Origin: Triticum aestivum
Lineage: Eukaryota > Streptophyta > Magnoliopsida > Poales > Poaceae
Length of the DNA stretch: 64,000 nucleotides
NCBI RefSeq assembly: GCF_018294505.1
Contig: NC_057812.1
Span: 61,822,013-61,886,012 of the forward strand
Direction: 5' to 3'
The notes beneath the pieces are model-generated. The model was given only the letters and a program-made list of their open reading frames with translations. It had not been told where the DNA came from and did no database searches. The translations under genes and the position numbers were made by a program. Positions within the stretch are counted from its first letter, which is position 1, and each line of letters starts with the position of its first letter. Shown piece after piece: positions 11,243 to 23,163 of the stretch.

Positions 11243-12756
11243 CTTGCCAGCCTGCTTGAAGACCCAAAAATCCCTGTTGGTATGATTGGCTTGCTTATTC
11301 GGAGTGCCGTGAATTTGGCACGGACGGTCGAGTATGCGGTCTAGGCTGGAAGGTCCTTCGTTGTTTCTTTTGTAGGGTTTCTTCCGTTAGCCGGACTGGG
11401 AGCCACCGAATCCGGCATTGACTATGGTGTCCTCGGTGTTGTCGCCATTGCTTCTGCGTTTGTGTCTATTGCGCCGGAGCTGTTCTTGGCCTCTATAGGG
11501 CCTGCCTCGCTGGCTGTGTTTTTGCTACAAGCCAGCCAGCTGTCCTCGCCTGCGCAAAAGCGGGTCAAGAGTGCCGTAAGGGCTGCCATTGGCTTCGCCT
11601 TTTGTTGTCCGAGATGGCGTGCTAGCCATTCGTCAAGGATGCTGTGTTTGAAGGCTGCTAGGGCCTCGGCGTCCGGACAGTCGACGATCTGGTTCTTTTT
11701 GGTTAGGAACCTAGTCCAGAATTTTTTGGCCGATTCTCTGGGGTATTGAACTATGTGGCTTTGGTCATCGGCATCTGGGCCGGACATAAGTTCCTTGGAA
11801 GTTGTCGAGGAAAGCCTCTTCCAAGTCCTCCCAGCTGCCGATTGAGTTCTCAGACAGGCTATTTAACCAGTGCCGAGCTGGTCCTTTGCGTTTTAATGGG
11901 AGGTATTTGATGGTGTGGAGGTCGTCTCCTCGGGTCATGTGGATGTGCAGAATGAAATCCTCGATCCATACTTCAGGATCGGTTGTGCCGTCGTATGATT
12001 CGATATTGACGTGCTTGAACCCCTCAGGGAATTCATGATCTAGTACTTCATCTGTGAAGCAAAGCGGGTGTGCGCCCCCTCTATATCGGGCTGCATCGTG
12101 GCGGAGCTCTGAAGGAGTCTGTCTGCGGCATTCGGCTCCAGCGTGGTTAGGTTTTTCACGTCCGAATAAGTAGCCGTCGTCGCACCTCGAGGCACGTCGT
12201 CGTGATCCATTGATTGATCTTGTGTGTCCTGCTCTACTATCCAGGGTCTGTCAGAGGTCGTACGTATGACTCCGGACTCTTCGATCCCTATTTTGATGGG
12301 GTGGTGGGGCGGGCTGTTGTTCGGCCTGAGTTGCCGCTTTATCTCGACCACGGGGTGGCCGTTCTGCCTCCCTATCCCGACCATGTGGTGGTCGACCCGC
12401 ATTACGTGAGGGAGATATATGCTTCGGCGCTTCCTCATCGAATTGAGGTAGCAGTCTGTGTTTCGGGTAGCTCTTCGTTGGGCGGTTGAGGCCGTATTCC
12501 TCGGCTGTCAGGACATCAGTCCATCTGTCGACGAGCAGGTCTTGTTCAGCTTGAAGATGCTGTTGTTTCTTTTTCAGGCTCCTTGCAGTGGCTATGAGCT
12601 GAAGCTTGAAGCGCTCCTGCTCGAGAGGATCCTCAGGCACGATGAGTCTTCGTTGCCAAGGCTTGTATCCTCCTCGGAGGGCGGACGGTACCTATCATCC
12701 TCCGGGTCATCTTCTATGGCCTATTCGTCTGGGTTGTCTTGCCTGCTGTCATGTTC
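11243..12756 (-). pseudogene. T gag, central and C-terminal part
   Basis: The minus-strand reading starts at 12756, where A interrupts gag. A charged coiled-coil-like block is at 12640-12251 (ERFKLQLIATARSLKKKQQH). The capsid-like part at 11787-11422 holds ESAKKFWTRFLTKKNQIVD and the aligned block ALAAFKHSILDEWLARHLGQ. A nucleocapsid-like stretch at about 11400-11250 contains RPCQIHGTPNKQANHTNRDF. Several frame changes (about 12438, 12040-11800) and a TAG near 11388 show decay. This layout matches gag of Tat-type wheat Gypsy elements. The N-terminal part is at 39715-39654 and 36377-35462. Confidence 0.7.
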
Positions 12757-13432
12757 TGATAAACCACAAGTATAGGGGATCGCAACAGTTTTCGAGGGTA
12801 GAGTATTCAACCCAAATTTATTGATTCGACACAAGGCGAGCCAAAGAATATTCTCAAGTATTAGCAGCTGAGTTGTCAATTCAACCACACCTGGAAACTT
12901 AGTATCTGTAGTAAAGTATTTAGTAGCAAAGTAATATGATAGTAGTGGTAATGGTAGTAGAAGTTAATAGTAGTAGAAGTAATGTTTTTGGTATTTTGTA
13001 GTGATGATAGCAATAGCAACAGAAAAGTAAATAAGTGAAGAACAATATATGGAAAGCTCGTAGGCAATGGATCAGTGATGGAGAATTATGCCGGATGCGG
13101 TCCATCATGTAACAGTCATAACCTAGGGTGACACAGAACTAGCTCCAGTTCATCAAGGTAATGTAGGCATGTATTCCGAATATAGTCATACGTGCTTACG
13201 GAAAAGAACTTGCACGAGATCTTTTGTCCTACCCTCCCATGGCAGCGGGGTCCTTACGGAAACTAAGGTGTATTAAGGCGTCCTTCTAATAGAGTACCGG
13301 AACAAAGCATTAACACATAGTGAATACATGAACTCCTCAAACTATGATCATCACCAGTAAGTATCCCCATTATTGTCACTTCGGGGTTAACGGATCATAA
13401 CACATAATAGGTGACTACATACTTGCAAGATA
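12757..13432 (-). repeat. A 3' LTR, outer piece
   Basis: Collinear with 34036-34710 of the 5' LTR. It stops at the CACTA-2 insertion after ...CAAGATA. Confidence 0.9.
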
Positions 13433-13734
13433 CACTAGTGCAGAACCGGGCAATAGCACTAGTTCGTAAGGCCCTTTAGTGCCGGTTTAGGAACCGACAC
13501 TAAAGTGTGGGCACTAAAGCCCCCCCCCTTTAGTACCAGTTCAGCACGAACCGGTGCTAAAGGGAAACCACGTGGCACGGGCCAGCTCCGGGGGCCGGGA
13601 GCCCTTTAGTACCGGTTGGTAACACCAACCGGTACTAAATGGTTGTGGGTTTTTGTTTTATTTTGTATTTTTCAATTAAATTTGTGTTATCAATTTAATT
13701 TAGGATTGTTTTATGTTATAATGAGTTGTAGTCG

Positions 13735-13754
13735 TCATCATCATCATCATCATC
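13735..13754. repeat. (TCA)n microsatellite
   Basis: About 20 bp of pure TCA repeats in the 3' flank of the captured gene. Confidence 0.9.
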
Positions 13755-14000
13755 GCATATTAATAAATAAATAAACTCTAGCTAGCTAAAAATCATCATA
13801 GTCGTCTAATTACCACTATTTAATCAGCATAGTCATTACCGCTAGCTATCTAATCATTATCAATGCTGGCTAGCTTAAAGAGGAAACATTCAGTTTGTAA
13901 CAGAAGCAAAGATATCATCAAGTTCAACATAATCATCACCAACATCGAAGTTCAGGACACGGACATGAGACAAGTACTAATTAAGAGAATGAACTAGTAG

Positions 14001-15246
14001 CTACTGATCCTGCTGCCCCCTCTCAGGTAGAATAGCATAGAACATGTATAGCTCTCCTGATTCATCATACTGGAGCATGCAGATGAATCTGTCTCCTAAT
14101 CTTGGGTTGCGCTTCTCCTTGCTGCCCCCTAGTACTTCTCTGCGATCGTTAACAATTTTGCTCCAATCTTTCACTATTAAGCATTCTTCGCTTTCAGAAA
14201 TCCTGAATGCACTCATGTGCAATGTAGGAAATCTTGGTCGTAAGCTAACCATTGACATGCGATCTTTTGTCTCGATCCACTTAGGCACAACTGTCATCGG
14301 AAGTCCCTGTTGAAGAACATTGTATAGTAATTAATATACTAAGTAATGAAAGTTTAGCTTCAAAAATAATGTATGCAAAAGATGCACTAATTAAGGACAA
14401 ATATTTAAAATCTTACCATCTTTCGATTATAGATGTGACCGTAGTTCATTACGATCACCATTGGTCGCACGTTTTGAGTACTAACATTTCTAAGTTCAGG
14501 AAAAAAAATTGTCTTGACAGTATTAAGATCCTCAAGCCATGAAACATAATGACTTATCTCCTCGCAGTTTAGTTGAGCCCCGGGGCACTAGTAGGTCCTG
14601 TCTACCAAGCGCCGGACATGTTTTCTTGAACCAAAATAAGCTGACAATACAAATTAGTTGTCAACTATTTTTGAATAAACTGTATCAAAGACATAAACAT
14701 ATGCATGCATGGTTGAGAAAAACTCACCAAATGGTAGAACTGGAGGTGTTTGCACATCGACCCAGATGTCTATATTACCTTCAATATCATCTTCCGGACG
14801 AATATCAAAGGTGATAACCATATCAGGCTCAAATGCATAAGCCTTGCATAGTGCTTGCCAAGTTTTGCATTCAAAATAGGTGTATGTGTCTCCATTATAT
14901 AATTTGACATTGAAAGTATACCCATGCTCCGTCTTCAAGTAAACTCTCTTTACCTCCATATCATCTATAGCACTAAAACCTATCTTATCCAAGACAAAAA
15001 TTCTTGCATGGCAGGGGATGCGCTAGTAGAATAGTGAAAATTTAAAATTATAAGTCGAAGCAAATGAAGCATAAGTTTTGCATTCAAATAATAATTGACA
15101 AAGTGACTTACTGTATCAACTTCGAATGCCTCATCCAGATGGATGCTGAAGCGCCTACCATCAACAAGGAAACTTTTGTCGCACAGGCCGCGCTGGTCTT
15201 CACAGTGTTCGCACATAATGAAATCTTTTTCGTCGTCAGATGACAT
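14001..15246 (-). pseudogene. captured plant gene, four exons, possible B3-domain-like protein (copy 1)
   Basis: Exons on the minus strand: 15246-15112, 15022-14728, 14640-14417 and 14306-14001, all with GT...AG borders. The total is 960 nt (319 residues plus stop) with consistent phases. Exon 1 starts at an ATG and has a cysteine pair, CEHCED, then RGLCDKSFLVDGRRFSIHL. Exons 2 and 4 each resemble a B3-like fold: GYTFNVKLYNGDTYTYFEC with the following WQALCKAYAFEPDMVITF, and later LGDRFICMLQYDESGELYMF. A B3 (REM-like) assignment is inference from such patterns. One in-frame TAG in exon 3 (14590-14588) replaces the codon that is TAC in copy 2 (56778-58014). Apart from that the frame is open, so the lesion looks recent. 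Exons 1-4 lack any TE-like motif, hence a host gene captured by the transposon. No promoter is recognised. Confidence 0.7.
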
Positions 15247-15702
15247 TTCCTATGTTCATATAGGTGAAACATTAAACACCTATATCTAGCCAAATATATA
15301 TTCATCTAACATTTGACATTAATATATCTAGCTATATTCATCTCTAACAATTGACATTACTATATATTTAACTTCTCTATCTAATTCATCTAACATTCAA
15401 CATTAATCTAACATTTATATAAACTCAAAATATATAAAAAATTAAATAAACAGAAAAACTCATTAATAAATAATATTTTAATTAGATCATCAAATCTCAG
15501 ATACCTAAATTTTCTTACTAAAAATATACTAGTTGTATTAATTATTGAACTAGTTCAAATCTCATATAACTAAATAAACTAGATCGACAATTTTCGAACT
15601 AAAAATAAACTAGTTATATTAATTATTCAACTATAGTTCTAATCTCTAGTTCGACAATTTTTCTATCTAGCTAGCTAATTCATCTAACATTCGATCATCT
15701 AA
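15247..15702. other. AT-rich sequence upstream of the captured gene
   Basis: Short repeated CATCTAACATT-type and AACTAGTT-type motifs; no coding signal. It could be a 5' flank or intron of the captured gene that continues into the gap. Confidence 0.5.
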
Positions 15703-16555
15703 NNNNNNNNNNNNNNNNNNNNNNNNNNNNNNNNNNNNNNNNNNNNNNNNNNNNNNNNNNNNNNNNNNNNNNNNNNNNNNNNNNNNNNNNNNNNNNNNNN
15801 NNNNNNNNNNNNNNNNNNNNNNNNNNNNNNNNNNNNNNNNNNNNNNNNNNNNNNNNNNNNNNNNNNNNNNNNNNNNNNNNNNNNNNNNNNNNNNNNNNNN
15901 NNNNNNNNNNNNNNNNNNNNNNNNNNNNNNNNNNNNNNNNNNNNNNNNNNNNNNNNNNNNNNNNNNNNNNNNNNNNNNNNNNNNNNNNNNNNNNNNNNNN
16001 NNNNNNNNNNNNNNNNNNNNNNNNNNNNNNNNNNNNNNNNNNNNNNNNNNNNNNNNNNNNNNNNNNNNNNNNNNNNNNNNNNNNNNNNNNNNNNNNNNNN
16101 NNNNNNNNNNNNNNNNNNNNNNNNNNNNNNNNNNNNNNNNNNNNNNNNNNNNNNNNNNNNNNNNNNNNNNNNNNNNNNNNNNNNNNNNNNNNNNNNNNNN
16201 NNNNNNNNNNNNNNNNNNNNNNNNNNNNNNNNNNNNNNNNNNNNNNNNNNNNNNNNNNNNNNNNNNNNNNNNNNNNNNNNNNNNNNNNNNNNNNNNNNNN
16301 NNNNNNNNNNNNNNNNNNNNNNNNNNNNNNNNNNNNNNNNNNNNNNNNNNNNNNNNNNNNNNNNNNNNNNNNNNNNNNNNNNNNNNNNNNNNNNNNNNNN
16401 NNNNNNNNNNNNNNNNNNNNNNNNNNNNNNNNNNNNNNNNNNNNNNNNNNNNNNNNNNNNNNNNNNNNNNNNNNNNNNNNNNNNNNNNNNNNNNNNNNNN
16501 NNNNNNNNNNNNNNNNNNNNNNNNNNNNNNNNNNNNNNNNNNNNNNNNNNNNNNN
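15703..16555. other. assembly gap (853 N)
   Basis: Run of N inside CACTA-2. Flanked on the right by CACTA subterminal repeats, so a repeat probably caused it. Confidence 0.98.
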
Positions 16556-16880
16556 CAACCGGTACTAAATGTTAGTACCGGTTGGTGGCTCCAACCGGTA
16601 CTAAAGGCCCCCCCTTTAGTACCGGTTGGTGCCACGACCCGGTACTAAAGGGTGTGCGCTGCCAGGCGACGGGCACAAAAGTTTAGTCCCACCTCGCTAG
16701 CCGAGGGGCACTCACACCTGCTTATAAGCCCCGCCGTCGCTGCTGTCTCGAGCTCCTCTCTTAAGCAGGCCTTCTGGGCCTACCTCTTCTGCGATGCCCT
16801 GTTGGGCCTACTGGGCTAGCGGGCCTGCATCTTGGCCCAACTTGAATTTGGGTTTCTAGTCGTATGCAGGCCGCTATGGC
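16556..16880. repeat. internal CACTA subterminal block in CACTA-2
   Basis: ACCGGTACTAAA-type repeats (16556-16650) lead into GTTTAGTCCCACCTCG at 16680-16695 and a CTTATAAGC motif near 16720. The same order appears inverted at the right end: CGAGGTGGGACTAAA near 19043-19057 and GGCTTATAAAC near 19009-19019. A terminus-like segment therefore lies in the middle of the element. Confidence 0.7.
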
Positions 16881-17032
16881 CCAGTAGGTGGGATTTTTTT
16901 TCTTTTTTTTGCTTTATTAGTTTTTGTGAATAACTTAACTTTGAAAATAGATTTTTCAGTGATTCTTTTTTATTATGTTTAATATTAGTGTGTTTTATCA
17001 TTATATTCAATTTGGTAATGCTTAGGTTATTT

Positions 17033-18840
17033 AAAAAATGAAATGCCTTTGTAACGGATGAGTTTTCGTCCGAAACCTTGATACTCGGAAAGAGTTTGTC
17101 CAGTTTGTACACGAAGTGCGTCCAGTTTTTGCCGTGACCCTCTCTACTCTTTCGCGCATGCTATGCGGGTGATATGATGATACCATGCCAAGTTTCAACA
17201 TTTTCAGGATTCATTTTGTAGTAATTTTCAATTTCAGGTCATTTAGCTCTCTAAACAATTAGGTAAATGACCAAAAAACAACAAATGATGTCAGAACATG
17301 TTGGAAATTGATGACGTCGCTTTAAATGCTGCATACTGAACACAAAAGAAGTCCGGAGTTCAAATAAGTTTAAAAAACATTGAAGTGGCCATGTAACAGA
17401 CGAGTTCTCGTCCGAAACCCTGATACTCCGAAATAGTATGTCCAGTTTGTACACGAAGTGCGTCCAGTTTTTCTGTGACCCTCTCTACTCTTTCGCGCAT
17501 GCTATGCGGGTGATATGATGATACCATGCCAAGTNNNNNNNNNNNNNNNNNNNNNNNNNNNNNNNNNNNNNNNNNNNNNNNNNNNNNNNNNNNNNNNNNN
17601 NNNNNNNNNNNNNNNNNNNNNNNNNNNNNNNNNNNNNNNNNNNNNNNNNNNNNNNNNNNNNNNNNNNNNNNNNNNNNNNNNNNNNNNNNNNNNNNNNNNN
17701 NNNNNNNNNNNNNNNNNNNNNNNNNNNNNNNNNNNNNNNNNNNNNNNNNNNNNNNNNNNNNNNNNNNNNNNNNNNNNNNNNNNNNNNNNNNNNNNNNNNN
17801 NNNNNNNNNNNNNNNNNNNNNNNNNNNNNNNNNNNNNNNNNNNNNNNNNNNNNNNNNNNNNNNNNNNNNNNNNNNNNNNNNNNNNNNNNNNNNNNNNNNN
17901 NNNNNNNNNNNNNNNNNNNNNNNNNNNNNNNNNNNNNNNNNNNNNNNNNNNNNNNNNNNNNNNNNNNNNNNNNNNNNNNNNNNNNNNNNNNNNNNNNNNN
18001 NNNNNNNNNNNNNNNNNNNNNNNNNNNNNNNNNNNNNNNNNNNNNNNNNNNNNNNNNNNNNNNNNNNNNNNNNNNNNNNNNNNNNNNNNNNNNNNNNNNN
18101 NNNNNNNNNNNNNNNNNNNNNNNNNNNNNNNNNNNNNNNNNNNNNNNNNNNNNNNNNNNNNNNNNNNNNNNNNNNNNNNNNNNNNNNNNNNNNNNNNNNN
18201 NNNNNNNNNNNNNNNNNNNNNNNNNNNNNNNNNNNNNNNNNNNNNNNNNNNNNNNNNNNNNNNNNNNNNNNNNNNNNNNNNNNNNNNNNNNNNNNNNNNN
18301 NNNNNNNNNNNNNNNNNNNNNNNNNNNNNNNNNNNNNNNNNNNNNNNNNNNNNNNNNNNNNNNNNNNNNNNNNNNNNNNNNNNNNNNNNNNNNNNNNNNN
18401 NNNNNNNNNNNNNNNNNNNNNNNATGTTGGAAATTGATGATGTCGCTTTAAATGCTGCATACTGAACACAAAAGAAGTACGGAGTTCAAATAAGTTTAAA
18501 AAACATTGAAGTGGCCATGTAACAGATGAGTTCTCGTCCGAAACCCTGATACTCGGAAAGAGTTTGTCCAGTTTGTACACGAAGTGCGTCCAGTTTTTGC
18601 CGTGACCCTCTCTACTCTTTCGCGCATGCTATGCGGGTGATATGATGATACCATGCCAAGTTTCAACATTTTCAGGATTCATTTTGTACTCATTTTCAAT
18701 TTCACGGTCATTTAGCTCTCTAAACAATTAGGTAAATGACCGAAAAACAACAAATGATGTCAGAACATGTTGGAAATTGATGATGTCACTTTGAATGCTG
18801 CATACTGAACACAAAAGAAGTCCGGAGTTTAAATAAGTTA
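17033..18840. repeat. about 342-bp tandem repeat array in CACTA-2
   Basis: The marker CAGTTTGTACACGAAGTGCG occurs at 17101, 17443 and 18569. ATGTTGGAAATTGATGA(T/C)GTC occurs at about 17298, 18424 and 18767. The spacings of 342 and 343 bp give the unit length. At least four partial units are visible and the array is broken by a gap. It is bounded by AT-rich sequence on the left and a hairpin on the right. Confidence 0.85.
17535..18423. other. assembly gap (889 N) inside the tandem array
   Basis: Run of N in the middle of the 342-bp repeat; the true copy number is unknown. Confidence 0.98.
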
Positions 18841-18852
18841 TTAAAAATAAAA

Positions 18853-18987
18853 AAGAGGTGCAATGCTGGTTAATTTGCTTCAAGCCATTCGGAATAGTGT
18901 AGACTACACTGCACATAGCTCAGTGCAATCTATGCTATTCCGCAAGGCTTCAAGCTAATCAACATGTAGGTGAGCATTGCAACTCTT
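18853..18987. ncRNA. candidate long hairpin (miRNA-precursor-like) in CACTA-2
   Basis: The outer stem pairs AAGAGGTGCAATGCT (18853-18867) with a right arm ending at 18987, with one G/T mismatch. The middle pairs TTGCTTCAAGCC with GGCTTCAAGC. The inner stem pairs CGGAATAGTGTAGAC with a right arm containing CTATGCTATTCCG, using G-U wobbles. A bulge of about 10 nt lies in the right arm. The total of about 135 bp with an unpaired loop fits a plant miRNA or siRNA hairpin. Transcription is not shown. Confidence 0.5.
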
Positions 18988-19069
18988 CGTCATTGTCTGT
19001 GCACTCACGGCTTATAAACCGCTCATACTACCTCTCTCTTGGCGAGGTGGGACTAAAAATCAGCTTACA

Positions 19070-19324
19070 AAGAAACTCTACTACCGGTTCATGGCATGAA
19101 CCGGTACTAAAGGTCTTCGTGGGGGCCCCAGACCGACCATAGCCTGACACAGCCTCATTAGTACCGGTTCGTGGCATGAACCGGTACTAAAGGTTACCCA
19201 CGAACCGGTACTAATGATGCCTGCCCGCCTAGCCGTTGGAACCGGCACTAATGGCCACATTAGTGCCGGCTCAAATTCAAACCGGCACTAATATGCTTCA
19301 CGTTTGACCCTTTTTCTACTAGTG
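19070..19324. repeat. CACTA-2 right subterminal repeats and terminus
   Basis: Repeats of ACCGGTACTAAAGG, CGGCACTAAT and their inverses, then the terminus CTACTAGTG. Confidence 0.85.
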
Positions 19325-19563
19325 ATAGGATCAAGAACACTCATATATTGATGAAAACATAATAGGTTCAGATCTCAAATCATGGCACTCGGGCCCTAGT
19401 GACAAGCATTAAGCATAGCAAAGTCATAGCAACATCAATCTCAGAACATAGTGGATACTACGGATCAAACCCTAACAAAACTAACACGATTACATGATAG
19501 ATCTCATCCAACCCATCACCGTCCAGCAAGCCTATGATGGAATTACTCACGCACGGTGGTGAG
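19325..19563 (-). repeat. A 3' LTR, middle piece
   Basis: Resumes with the duplicated ATA after CACTA-2 and is collinear with about 34707-34946 of the 5' LTR. It stops at B after the target site GTGAG. Confidence 0.9.
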
Positions 19564-21080
19564 TGATAACCCACAAGTATAGGGGGTCGCAACAGTTTTC
19601 GATAAGTAAGAGTGTCGAACCCAACGAGGAGCTAAAGGTAGAACAAATATTCCCTCAAGTTTTATCGACCACCGATACAACTCTACGCACGCTTGACGTT
19701 CGCTTTACCTAGAACAAGTATGAAACTAGAAGTACTTTGTAGGTGTTTTTGGGTAAGCTTGCAAGAAAGTAAAGAACACGAAAATAAAAGCTAGGGGCTG
19801 TTTAGATAAAGACACAACTAAAGTAGTTTTAGTAGAGAGCTTTTGTCAACAAGAAGGTTATTTGTCCCTAGGCAATCGATAACTAGACCGGTAATCATTA
19901 TTGCAATTTTATTTGAGGGAGAGGCATCAGCTAACATACTTTCTCTACTTGGATCATTTGCACTTATGATTGGAACTCTAGCAAGCCATCCGCAACTACT
20001 AAAGATTCATTAAGGTAAAACCCAACCATAGCATTAACGCATCAAGTCCCCTTTATCCCATATGCAAACAACCTACTTACTCGGGTTTGTGCTTCTGTGT
20101 CTCGCGCCACCCACCATAAGCAAATCATAAGCATATTCCAAACCCTACATCGGGAATCCCTCACGCTTGCATGACACGGAGAGCACCATAGGATAGCACC
20201 AATAATATAACATACAACTCAAACCAATCACGATCATCAAATAGCCATTAGGACAAAATAGATCTACTCAAACATCATAGGATAGCCATGCATCATTGGG
20301 AAATAATATATAGCGTTGAGCACCATGTTTAAGTAGAGATTACAGCGGGTAAGAGAGAGGTTACACCGCTGCATAGAGGGGGGAATAGTTGGTGATGATG
20401 GTGGTGAAGTTGTTGGTGAAGATGGCGGTGATGATGATGGCCCCCGGTGGCACTCCGGCGCCACGGAAGCGAGGGGAGAGAGCCCCCCTCCTTCTTCTTC
20501 TTCCTTGACCTCCTCCCTAGATGGGAGAAGGGTTCCCCTCTGGTCCTTGGCTCCCATGGCGTGGGAGGGCCGAGAGCCCCTCCGAGATTGGATCTATATC
20601 TCTGTCTCTCTCTAGTTCTGTGTTCTCTTCTGGCTCTATTTCACCGTTTTGTATATATATGGAGATCCGTAACTACGATTGGCCTGAAACCTTCGCCGTG
20701 ATTTTTTCTGAATATTAGCTTTCTTGTGGCAAAAGAAGAGCGTCAACCGCCTTACGGTGGGCTCACGAGGGTAGGGGGCATGCCCTAAGGGGGGCGCCCC
20801 CTGCCTCGTGACCACCTCGGGCACTGGTTCGCGTTGATTTTCCTTCCGAATTTTCCATATTTTCCAAAAATAAGCTGCGTCTGTTTTTATCCAATTTGGA
20901 CTCCATTTGATATGGATATTCTGTGAAACCAAAAACATGCAATAGACAGGAACTGGCACTGGGCACCGGATCAATATGTTAGTCCCAAAAATAATATAAA
21001 AATTTGCCAAAAAGTATATGAAAGTTGAATAATATTGGCATGGAACAATCAAAAATTATAGATACGACGGAGACGTATCA
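19564..21080 (-). repeat. B 3' LTR
   Basis: 1517 bp. The TATA-like tract is only 9 bp here (20652-20660), unlike the 42-bp tract in the 5' LTR. A GC-rich stem-loop lies at 20763-20811. Confidence 0.92.
20763..20811 (-). other. GC-rich LTR stem-loop (B 3' LTR copy)
   Basis: TCACGAGG (20763-20770) pairs with CCTCGTGA (20804-20811). The arms enclose palindromes GGGCATGCCC and GGGGCGCCCC. Same position class as the stem-loop in A at 27018-27069. Confidence 0.6.
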
Positions 21081-22727
21081 GCATCCCCAACTTAATTCCT
21101 GCTCGTCCTCGAGTAGGTAAATGATAAAAAAAAATTGATGTGGAATGCTACCTAGCATAATCTTGATCATATGTCTAATCATGGCATGAATATTAAGACA
21201 CGAGTGATTCAAAGCACTAATCTATCCTTTGACACAAAAACAATAATACTTCAAGCATACCAACAAAGCAATTATGTCTTATTGAAATAACATAGCCAAA
21301 GAAAGCTCATCCCTACAAAATCATATAGTCTGGCTATGCTCCATCTTCACCACACAAAGCATTCACATCATGCACAACCCCGATGACAAGCCAAGCAATT
21401 GTTTCATACTTTTGACGTTCTCAAACCTTTTCAACTTTCATGCAATACATGAGCGTGAGCCATGGACATAGCACTATAGGTGGAATAGAATATGATGGTG
21501 GAGAAGAAAAAAAGGAGAAGATAGTCTCACATGAACTAGGCGTATCAATGGGCTATGGAGATGCCCATCAATGTGAGTGAGTAGGGATTGCCATGCAACA
21601 GATGCACTAGAGCTATAAGTGTATGAAAGCTCAAACTGAAACTAAGCGGGTGTGCATCCAACTTGCTTGCTCATGAAGACCTAGGGCATTTGAGGAAGCC
21701 CATCATTGGAATATACAAGCCAAGTTCTATAATGAAAATTCCCACTAGTATATGAAAGTGATAACTCAAGAGACTCTCTATATGAAGAACATGGTGCTAT
21801 TTTGAAGCACAAGTGTGGTAAAAGGATAGTAACATTGCCCCCTTTCTTTTCTTTTTTTTAGAGGTCTTCTTTGGCCCCCTTTTTTTATTTAGGCTTCTTT
21901 GGCATCTCCCTTTTTTGGGGCAATGCTCTAATAATGATGATCATCACACATTTATTTCCTTACAACTCAATATTACAACTCGATACTAGAACAAAGATAT
22001 GACTCTATATGAATGCCTCCGGCGGTGTACCGGGATGTGCAATGATCTAGCGTAGCAAAGACATCAAAAAACGGACAAGCCATGAAAACATCATGCTAGC
22101 TATCTTACGATCATGCAAAGCAATATGACAATGAATGCTCAAGTCATGTATATGATGATGATGAAAGTTGCATGGCAATATATCTCGGAATGGCTATGGA
22201 AATTCCATAATAGGTAGGTATGGTGGCTGTTTTGAGGAAGGTATATGGTGGGTTTATGGTACCGGCGAGAGTTGCGCGGTACTAGAGAGGCTAGCAATGA
22301 TGGAAGGGTGAGAGTGCGTATAATCCATGGACTCAACATTAGTCATAAAGAACTCACATACTTATTGCAAAAATCTATTAGTCATCGAAACAAAGTACTA
22401 CACGCATGCTCCTAGGGGGATAGATTGGTAGGAAAAGACCATCGCTCGTCCCCGACCGCCACTCATAAGGAAAACAATCAATAAACACCTCATGCTCCGA
22501 CTTCGTTACATAACGGTTCACCATACGTGCATGCTACGGGACTTGCAAACCTCAACACAAGTATTTCTCAATTTCACAATTACTCAACTAGCATGACTCT
22601 AATATCACCGCCTTTATATCGCAAAACTATTGCAAGGAATCAAACATACAATATTCAGCGATCTACAAGTTTATGTAGGATTTTATGACTAACCATGTGA
22701 ATGACCAGTTCCTGTCATCTCTCTAAA

Positions 22728-22950
22728 TAGATATAAGTGAACCAAGAGAGTTTAATTCTTTCTACAAAAGATATGCCCGTGCTCCAACAAATATAAGTGA
22801 AGCAAAAGAGCATTATACAAATGGCGGTTGTCTATGTAAAGCGAAACAGGCAATCCAAACTTCAAATGATATAAGTGAAGCACATGAAGCATTCTATAAA
22901 GCCATACTCAAAAGATATAAGTGAAGTGCAAAGAGCATTATATAAATCAA
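22728..22950 (-). repeat. spaced repeat of AGATATAAGTGAAGC in B
   Basis: Copies near 22728, 22790, 22868 and 22912, followed in three cases by an AGAGCATTATA-like or AAGCATTCTATA tail. The reverse-complement motif recurs in V at 43743, 43784 and 43849. Confidence 0.7.
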
Positions 22951-23081
22951 CCAAGGACTATCTCATACCAGCATGGTGCATAAAATAAAAATGAAAACTA
23001 AATGCAAAAGACGCTCGAAGATTGCACATATCGCATGAACGAAACGAATCCGAAAACATACCGATATTTGTTGAAGAAAGA

Positions 23082-23163
23082 GGGGATGCCTTCCCAGCAT
23101 CCCCAAGCTTAGACGCCTGAGTCTCCTTGAATTTTTACTTGGGGTGCCTCGGGCATCCCCAAG
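23082..23163 (-). other. two stem-loops with polypurine-like AAGCTTGGGG in B
   Basis: First in sense order: CTTGGGG (complement of 23157-23163) pairs with CCCCAAG (complement of 23138-23144), with TGCC/GGCA pairing inside. Second: 23082-23089 GGGGATGC pairs with 23097-23104 GCATCCCC across a 7-nt loop. Both carry the motif that forms the element's 3' polypurine tract. Confidence 0.65.

Larger units (their letters stand above)
13433..19324. mobile_element. CACTA-2: CACTA transposon carrying a plant gene fragment
   Basis: It starts CACTAGTGCAGAACCGGGC and ends so that the reverse complement reads CACTAGTAGAAAAAGGGTC; the two termini align with small gaps. The 3-bp target duplication ATA (13430-13432 and 19325-19327) is confirmed by the uninterrupted LTR copy near 34710. 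Subterminal repeats of the ACCGGTACTAAAG type lie at both ends (13480-13645 and 19080-19290). Inside are a four-exon B3-like pseudogene, a second block of subterminal repeats between two gaps, a 342-bp tandem repeat and a long hairpin. No transposase is visible, though 1.7 kb is N. It is probably non-autonomous. Confidence 0.9.

Noticed and set aside
15667..18580. Frames of 287-406 codons
   Set aside because: Span the N-runs; the non-N parts are TE repeats.
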